From an uncultured Granulicatella sp. (GTDB lineage: Bacteria; Bacillota; Bacilli; Lactobacillales; Aerococcaceae), in assembly GCA_934193545.1 (NCBI GenBank), contig CAKPVL010000039.1, positions 1-10,411 on the forward strand: 10,411 nucleotides of DNA, in the 5' to 3' direction. The position numbers and the translations under genes were made by a program. The notes under the pieces are model-generated. The model was not told the origin of the DNA and did no database searches. It saw only the letters and a program-made list of their open reading frames with translations. Position 1 is the stretch's first letter, and every line of letters begins with the position of its first letter. Shown here one piece after another: positions 6,780 through 10,411 of the stretch.

Positions 6780-6809
6780 AAAGAGCACCTTTCGGGGTGT
6801 TCTTTTTTA
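6780..6809 (+). terminator. Duplicated rpsI-type terminator, unit 3
   Basis: AAGAGCACC and GGGGTGTTCTT flank a TTTC-like loop, and six T residues follow. It lies about 30 bases after the third AAACGTTAAT, the same spacing as in rpsI itself. Confidence 0.8.
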
Positions 6810-6843
6810 TGCTTCTTGCCAAGGAGTGTTTGCTTCTCTCATC

Positions 6844-6872
6844 TTCTCACGATATCTCTCATATGGTATAAT
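6844..6872 (+). promoter_or_regulatory. Extended -10 promoter for the split membrane-protein gene
   Basis: TGGTATAAT gives a perfect TATAAT (6867-6872) with the extended TGN element, and TTCTCA (6844-6849) sits 17 bases upstream. It is the best promoter in the accessory region and points at the TTG start at 7168. Confidence 0.65.
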
Positions 6873-6878
6873 GAGGTA

Positions 6879-7167
6879 AGGACTGTTCCTCATTTTATAC
6901 GAGTTTATGGTGTTCAAAGTCCACCTACCTGAATTGTCATGGAGCAAGTGTCCATTGCTCGGATTGGGCGTTCTCTCGTAGTTCATTTGATTCTAATTGC
7001 TTAGAAAGCATCTGGTGTGGGAGATCATTGTGATTTCAATGCAATGTCTCGTATGCTGGGCAGGAAAATTGGAATACAGGATAAGTTAGTAGGTGAGAAG
7101 AGTATTTCTATCAGCCTTCTTCTTATACACCTGTTAACAGCTATCCACGATAAAAGGAGATTGTAGA
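6879..7167 (+). other. Long untranslated leader or small-RNA candidate
   Basis: About 290 bases lie between the promoter and the ribosome site of the split gene, with no convincing long reading frame. Hairpins are visible at 6942-6960 (GAGCAA/TTGCTC) and 7021-7050 (GAGA..CATTG / CAATG..TCTC). A 40-codon frame begins with an ATG near 7044 and ends in the ribosome-site region (LTAIHDKRRL-stop), but it has no good ribosome site of its own. The stretch could be a structured leader, a decayed gene, or both. I match it to no known RNA family. Confidence 0.4.
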
Positions 7168-7602
7168 TTGAATTTATTAGTGTTAGGGATTTTGGTTTTG
7201 CTCATTCTAATTTTTAAAAGGAAACAGAAAACTGGTAAAAAATCTGAAGGAAATTCTAAGAATAAAAATTGGATATTAATAGGTTGCTTATCCATAGTTA
7301 TCCCAATCGCAATCCTAACTGTGATTAGTCCTATTCTCTCTCTAATGGATATGTGGGGGCTATTTGCTCATGTAAGTCGAACTGAGATTGAGCAAGCTGT
7401 GCATCGTTCTTATCAAAATTACGGTCTTACAGGTCAGTTTGAGTTAGAAAAATACGAGAAAAACTATACCAGCGTGGGAGGATTTATAATCCATGGTACT
7501 TATAGTGAAAATATAGATGGAAAAACCTATGAGGTTAACACTCGATTTAAATACTATACTCGTTTTTCAGAAAATAAAACATATAGAAAGACAGTGTACT
7601 GA
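7168..7602 (+). pseudogene. 5' part of a membrane-anchored protein gene split by an insertion sequence
   Basis: TTG at 7168 follows AAAGGAG with an 8-base spacer. The N-terminus has a hydrophobic helix (about residues 2-16), a lysine-rich loop (KRKQKTGKKSEGNSKNK), and a second helix (about residues 35-58). By the positive-inside rule, both termini then face outward and the rest forms an external domain. The frame ends in KTVY at a TGA made partly from the insertion sequence. Joining base 7600 to 9026 continues the frame as [12 protein letters not shown], so this was one gene of 326 codons including the stop. The family is unrecognised and its function unknown. The truncated 144-residue product may still be made, but without most of its external domain. 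Confidence 0.8.
7598..7600. repeat. Target-site duplication, left copy (ACT)
   Basis: ACT here and at 9023-9025 directly flank the two terminal inverted repeats. A 3-base duplication is usual for the IS3 family, IS150 group. Confidence 0.75.
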
Positions 7603-7625
7603 CCCCAAAAAGTTAGACAATTAAT

Positions 7626-8459
7626 TTAAGCAAAGGATTTAGTTCTGTACTGTACAGGACTAAGTCCTTTTAATTTTACTTTGATTCGTTTGTTATTGTA
7701 ATAATCAATATAATCGACGATTGCCCCCTCAAGTTCCTTTATAGATTTAAATGTCTTTTCATAGCCATAAAACATTTCTGATTTAAGAATGCCAAAGAAC
7801 GATTCCATCATGCCGTTGTCAGAACTATTCCCCTTGCCGGACATAGAGGGCTGAATGCCCTTTTCTTCTAAAAATTTATGATAAGACTCATGCTGGTATT
7901 GCCATCCCTGATCACTGTGGAGAATAGTATTCTCGTATTGTTCTTCTCTAAAAGCTTTTTCTAACATATCTTTTACTTGGTTTAAATTCGGTGAAGATGA
8001 TAGAGAATAAGCTATTATTTCGCTGTTATAACCATCTAAAATTGGTGATAAATATAGTTTTTGGTTGCTTGTTGGGATAGAAAATTCCGTAATATCTGTA
8101 TAGCACTTTTCCATTGGTTTTTCAGCTTCAAATTGGCGTTGAATAATGTTCGCAGCTTTCTTTCCGACTTCTCCATGATAAGAAGAATATTTACGCTTTC
8201 TGCGAATACGAGCACTTAGCCCCAACATTTTCATCAAACGTTGTACCTTCTTATGATTTACGATGAAACCACGGTTTCTAAGCTCAAGAGTGATACGGCG
8301 ATATCCATAATTTCCTTTATGCTCGGTATAAATGGTTTCTATTTCATTTTTTATGGCATGATTCTTATCTTCTTGGTTTAGCTGCTTTAAATGATAGTAG
8401 TAAGTTGAGCGAGCGAGTTTGATAATCTTTAGAAGAATATCTAAAGGAAACTCTGGCAC
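7626..8459 (-). CDS. IS3-family transposase OrfB (DDE integrase domain)
   Basis: This is the catalytic part of the transposase. After an N-terminal HTH_21-type region (STYYYHLK, YGYRRITLELRNRGF, VNHKKVQRLMKMLGL), the rve-type integrase core supplies Asp122 (TDITEF), Asp183 (HSDQGWQY) and Glu219 (MMESFFGILKSE). The last two are separated by 35 residues, as the DDE(35) motif requires. The C-terminus YYNNKRIKVKLKGLSPVQYR is typical. The frame begins with GTG at 8459, overlapping the orfA stop as TAGTG. In the same frame upstream the sequence reads KKTQIVREL, like the natural OrfAB fusion. The active form is therefore probably a frameshift fusion, with OrfB alone possible by re-initiation. Confidence 0.93.
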   Translation of the reverse strand: MPEFPLDILLKIIKLARSTYYYHLKQLNQEDKNHAIKNEIETIYTEHKGNYGYRRITLELRNRGFIVNHKKVQRLMKMLGLSARIRRKRKYSSYHGEVGKKAANIIQRQFEAEKPMEKCYTDITEFSIPTSNQKLYLSPILDGYNSEIIAYSLSSSPNLNQVKDMLEKAFREEQYENTILHSDQGWQYQHESYHKFLEEKGIQPSMSGKGNSSDNGMMESFFGILKSEMFYGYEKTFKSIKELEGAIVDYIDYYNNKRIKVKLKGLSPVQYRTKSFA

Positions 8460-8974
8460 TAATTCTCTGACAATCTGCGTCTTTTTTCTTTCTCTTTTTC
8501 CTCCTTCAAGCGGAGTTCTCTCAACTTTTTTAGAATGGCATTCTCCGCTCTTAAATACTCATTTTCAGCCTGAAGGCGTTCAAGTTCTGTCATCTCTTCT
8601 GGTTTTTTCTTTGGCTTACGTCCCATTTTAGGTACTCTCCCTCTTGTTTTCTCAACAATAGTATACTTATTTTTCTTGTATTGTGCGAGCCAGTTAGTTA
8701 GCGTACTATGAGTTGGAAGTGCGTATTCAAGAGAAACTCTATTTTGAGACCATCCCTCGAGTAAGACCTTATCAATCATTTCCTGTTTTAATGCTGGAGA
8801 GTAATAATTCTTTCTCCCTTTTTTTACTATTTCCAAACCATATCGATCAATCAATCTAACCATGTATTTAAGACTTGACTTATTTATACCATACATATCT
8901 GAGAGTTGTTGAAAGCTAAATCCTTTTTTTCTAAGTTCATAAATTTGAACTTTATCTTCATAAGTTAATTTCAT
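8459..8974 (-). CDS. IS3-family transposase OrfA (helix-turn-helix, leucine zipper)
   Basis: OrfA binds the insertion-sequence ends and, when fused to OrfB, directs transposition. The 171 residues contain two HTH-like segments (about residues 5-50, [26 protein letters not shown]; and about 60-100, [22 protein letters not shown]). A basic linker ([12 protein letters not shown]) is followed by a heptad leucine zipper, [21 protein letters not shown], ending in a charged tail. The stop codon overlaps the orfB GTG. Near its end lie AAGGAGG and, about 12 bases later, AAAAAAG, a layout seen at programmed -1 frameshift sites. The ATG at 8974 follows immediately after a terminator-like hairpin at the element's end. 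Confidence 0.92.
   Translation of the reverse strand: MKLTYEDKVQIYELRKKGFSFQQLSDMYGINKSSLKYMVRLIDRYGLEIVKKGRKNYYSPALKQEMIDKVLLEGWSQNRVSLEYALPTHSTLTNWLAQYKKNKYTIVEKTRGRVPKMGRKPKKKPEEMTELERLQAENEYLRAENAILKKLRELRLKEEKEKEKRRRLSEN
8480..8506 (-). promoter_or_regulatory. Probable -1 frameshift signal between orfA and orfB
   Basis: On the minus strand AAGGAGG is followed about 12 bases later by AAAAAAG. OrfB is in the -1 frame relative to orfA and is open here. In orfA frame the run reads GAA-AAA-AGA, so it is not the textbook A-AAA-AAG phase. Slippage of the lysine tRNA on the A run alone would be needed. Confidence 0.5.
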
Positions 8975-8981
8975 AATAAAA

Positions 8982-9022
8982 GCACCCCAAAAGTTAGATT
9001 TTCTGTCTAACTTTTGGGGTGC
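8982..9022. repeat. Perfect 17-bp palindrome at the right end of the insertion sequence
   Basis: GCACCCCAAAAGTTAGA (8982-8998) and its exact reverse complement (9006-9022) flank a 7-base loop. The outer arm is the terminal inverted repeat, so the terminal sequence is present twice at this end, in opposite orientations. Read toward orfA, the hairpin is followed by TTTTATTATG, so it is terminator-like and ends 7 bases before the start codon. It would hide the GGGGTG that could act as ribosome site in readthrough transcripts. Confidence 0.85.
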
Positions 9023-9025
9023 ACT
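9023..9025. repeat. Target-site duplication, right copy (ACT)
   Basis: This matches ACT at 7598-7600 and lies directly outside the right terminal repeat. Confidence 0.75.
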
Positions 9026-9570
9026 TCACAGATGCAGAGGTTGATTACAAAAATTATAAAAAAATTTATAATGTTTTCCCAGAATTAGCCTATTTAGGGA
9101 TTGAAGTTAGTCCAGGCACCAGCGAATTCTTAAAAACTTTAGATAGTTCAATCAAAGATCCTCAACTGCCTGATTTGAAGTATGAGGGGATTAGTTTTGA
9201 ATTCAATAGCCAATCTGACAATATCCATCTTTATAATGAAATATTAGAGGAAAATCAAAGTAAGGGCCAAGCTCTGCAAGGAATGTATCCCATGGATGCT
9301 CAATATCTTTTCCAAAAAGAGATTTTTATACCGACATTTGAATTTCAGTATTTCGTTCCAAAAGAAAAAAGAGATCTCTTATATGATGACTATCTTAAAG
9401 AGCTTGAGACGCTCATGAAGGAATTTTTTGCCAACCAACCCTTGCCAAGAGGTCTTTATGCTGTAAAGATTGCTAAATATAAAGAGGATAAACTTGTCAA
9501 TGATAGTGGTGTATACTATGTGAGGATTGAAAATCGTCAAGTTGTAAAGCTGTTACAAAAATTAGAATAG
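9026..9570 (+). pseudogene. 3' part of the split membrane-anchored protein gene
   Basis: This 181-residue fragment continues the frame interrupted at 7600 and ends at TAG in KLLQKLE. It is soluble in character: mixed alpha/beta, rich in Lys, Glu, Phe and Tyr, with segments FPELAYLGIEVSPGTSEF, FEFQYFVPKEKRDLLYDDYLKELETLMKEF and GVYYVRIENRQVVKLL. It has no membrane helix, which fits an external domain following the two N-terminal helices. No ribosome site supports independent translation; a GTG at 9019 lies within the insertion-sequence end and is accidental. The reading frame has no other damage, consistent with recent disruption. Confidence 0.8.
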
Positions 9571-9705
9571 GAGTCGCTAGGTCTAGGTCAGTCTAACACT
9601 ATTTTTACTAAGAAGAGAAGGGGAGATTTGTTAGCTTATCCAAGATTTTAGCTGGAGCCAACATGCCAAAATTTGAGTGTGGATCATGATGGGGGAGGAT
9701 TTGAA
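9571..9705 (+). other. Intergenic stretch before the acetyltransferase remnant
   Basis: No strong promoter or terminator is seen. One short frame reads SKILAGANMPKFECGS before a stop at about 9690 and could be the tail of a lost gene, but it is too short to assign. Confidence 0.3.
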
Positions 9706-10119
9706 ATGATCAGTTTAGAGTTGCTGTCTGAAGAAAATAGTCTAGATGTCTATTCTTTTGAAAAAGAAAATCGAGAGTATTTTGAGCGGAATTTACCTCC
9801 CAGACCAGATAACTATTTTGATTTAGAAGGTTTTAAAGAAATGACAAGGGAATTGTTAACGGAACAAAGGAATCGTGATGTCTATATGCATCTTATTACA
9901 GATTCGCAAGGCGTTATGGTCGGGAGAATCAATTTAAGTGTCTTAGAAGGTGATCGAAAAACAGCAGAGATTGGGTATAGGATTGGGGAAAATGTTAGCA
10001 ATTTAGGTTATGCTGGCGAAGCGGTTAAACTCGTTTTAGACAAGGCGTTTACTACTTATGGTTTCAATAGAATCATTGCAGGAGGGGCAAGAAGGGCAGA
10101 TTATTTGCTACATTCATGA
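9706..10119 (+). pseudogene. GNAT-family N-acetyltransferase, 3'-truncated (RimJ/RimL type)
   Basis: The ATG at 9706 follows GGGGGAGG with a 7-base spacer; an in-frame TTG at 9673 lacks this support. The start MISLELLSEENSLDVYSFEKENREYFERNLPP is typical of the acetyltransferases that modify amino groups of protein N-termini or small molecules. Strands around residues 58-92 lead into the acetyl-CoA loop NLGYAGEAVK (residues 99-108), corresponding to the family's Q/R-x-x-G-x-G/A motif. Similarity ends at RIIAG (residues 122-126). The usual following ~45 residues, an asparagine-containing motif B region and final strands, are replaced by GARRADYLLHS. The 137-residue product is therefore missing part of the fold and is probably inactive. 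The loss coincides with the start of an unrelated frame. Confidence 0.8.
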
Positions 10120-10192
10120 CCCTGATGAAATTATCTATGTGTCAAAAAGTTTTGCGGAGCTGATTGAAGGGATAATGGAAGTAATCGTATAA
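10082..10192 (+). pseudogene. C-terminal remnant resembling a SUKH (SMI1/KNR4) immunity protein
   Basis: In the frame +1 to the acetyltransferase, 36 codons from about 10082 to the stop at 10190-10192 read EGQEGQIICYIHDPDEIIY then VSKSFAELIEGIMEVIV. A strand, a DPDE turn, then SFxEL in a terminal amphipathic helix is how many SUKH/SMI1-KNR4 proteins end. SUKH proteins often serve as immunity proteins against contact-dependent or secreted toxins. The upstream part of the gene is gone and there is no start codon or ribosome site, so this is a fossil. The family assignment is by eye on a short segment. Confidence 0.45.
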
Positions 10193-10318
10193 AAGAGGGT
10201 AGTATATTCCCCCGTTTAAAAAATATTGATTCAAATTTTATGAAATTAATCAGTATATATCGTTCCGAAAAACCTTGATATTACGCTGTTTTAAATCCAA
10301 CTGAAACTCATACTTTCC
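10193..10318. other. AT-rich stretch before the distal rpsI-end repeat
   Basis: No gene, clear terminator or promoter is seen. The strong AT bias and position just inside the repeat are compatible with the inner flank of an integration site. Confidence 0.35.
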
Positions 10319-10411
10319 AAACCAGGTCTTAAGAAAGCTCGTAAAGCGAGTCAGTTCTCAAAACGTTAATATCGTTCTATTGCGAAGACTTATTCAAAGC
10401 ATCCCATTTAT
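10319..10411 (+). repeat. attR-like site: second rpsI 3' end and following terminator, cut by the window end
   Basis: Bases 10319-10369 encode [16 protein letters not shown] and a stop, exactly the end of S9, with three silent differences from the rpsI copy at 6341-6391. Bases 10361-10411 are identical over all 51 positions to 6538-6588 and stop in the middle of the terminator stem. There is no rpsI sequence before 10319. This fits the original chromosomal 3' end displaced about 4 kb by an insertion. The same repeat could also cause an assembly break, which would explain the end of the sequence here. Confidence 0.7.

Larger units (their letters stand above)
6381..6809 (+). repeat. Three diverged tandem copies of rpsI end plus terminator plus palindrome
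   Basis: Unit 1 (about 6381-6537), unit 2 (6538-6745) and a partial unit 3 (6746-6809) each start with AAACGTTAAT, the last rpsI codons and stop. Each continues into its own intrinsic terminator of the GCACC/GGGGTGC type. Units 1 and 2 then share GAGAATTG and a palindrome ending in TTACAGCCATG. Unit 2 starts with TAGCCAAT joined to AAACGTTAAT, which is the rpsI end lacking five bases (TCTCA). The array accounts for most of the gene-free stretch 6392-6809. Confidence 0.75.
7601..9022 (-). mobile_element. IS3-family (IS150-group) insertion sequence, complete
   Basis: The element is 1422 bp, with orfA and orfB on the minus strand. The left end GACCCCAAAAAGTTAGACA and the reverse complement of the right end, GCACCCCAAAAGTTAGACA, agree at 16 of 19 positions. 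A 3-bp ACT duplication flanks it. Both orfs are open with all catalytic residues present, so it looks recently active. It lies antisense inside a membrane-protein gene. I cannot name the individual element. Confidence 0.92.

Noticed and set aside
6879..7167. tRNA, tmRNA, RNase P RNA or 6S RNA
   Set aside because: No cloverleaf, CCA end, conserved RNase P core or long closed stem with a central bubble could be identified by eye.
8419..8631. Plus-strand frame opposite the transposase genes
   Set aside because: It is antisense to the orfA/orfB junction, with no ribosome site and no family resemblance.
9019..9025. GTG at 9019 as a real start for the gene ending at 9570
   Set aside because: It is formed by the insertion-sequence end and has no suitable ribosome site; the frame is the remainder of the gene begun at 7168.

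Overview
The window looks like chromosome from a low-GC Gram-positive coccus of the Lactobacillales, most plausibly an oral or commensal lineage such as Granulicatella or a relative. The reasons are an LPxTG-anchored CshA-type fibrillar adhesin, the infC-rpmI-rplT and rplM-rpsI pairs with strong AGGAGG ribosome sites, and an IS3/IS150-group insertion sequence. The genus is inference; the order-level placement is firmer.

Layout. Positions 1-1106 hold the C-terminal part of a repetitive wall-anchored adhesin and its terminator. Positions 1171-3120 encode an S9-family prolyl-oligopeptidase-like peptidase. Positions 3121-3438 contain no gene but carry a long imperfect inverted-repeat element and a terminator. 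A short unrecognised gene (3439-3936) runs on the minus strand and is divergent from the translation operon. Positions 4017-6450 form the conserved core: a promoter, an L20-type attenuator leader, infC with a non-AUG start, rpmI and rplT, then a probable L13 leader, rplM (GTG start) and rpsI (TTG start). These genes supply translation initiation factor IF3 and ribosomal proteins L35, L20, L13 and S9, under ribosomal-protein feedback control.

From the 3' end of rpsI to the window end (6392-10411) the character changes to accessory DNA. The last 17 codons of rpsI recur at 10319-10369 with only three differences, all synonymous, followed by a 51-base stretch identical to 6538-6588. This is the footprint expected of an element that integrates in the 3' end of rpsI. 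Directly after rpsI sit three diverged tandem copies of [rpsI end + terminator + palindrome]. The roughly 3.5 kb cargo is degenerate. It holds an orphan promoter and leader, a membrane-protein gene split by an intact IS3-family insertion (7601-9022, 3-bp target duplication ACT), an acetyltransferase gene that has lost its 3' end, and a short C-terminal remnant resembling SUKH/SMI1-KNR4 immunity proteins. No integrase is visible. The island therefore looks like a decayed integrative element, or several accreted at one site.

Removing the insertion sequence plus one target copy restores a continuous 325-codon reading frame, so the insertion is probably recent. The window ends inside the repeated rpsI-terminator sequence, so the distal boundary is not fully seen.
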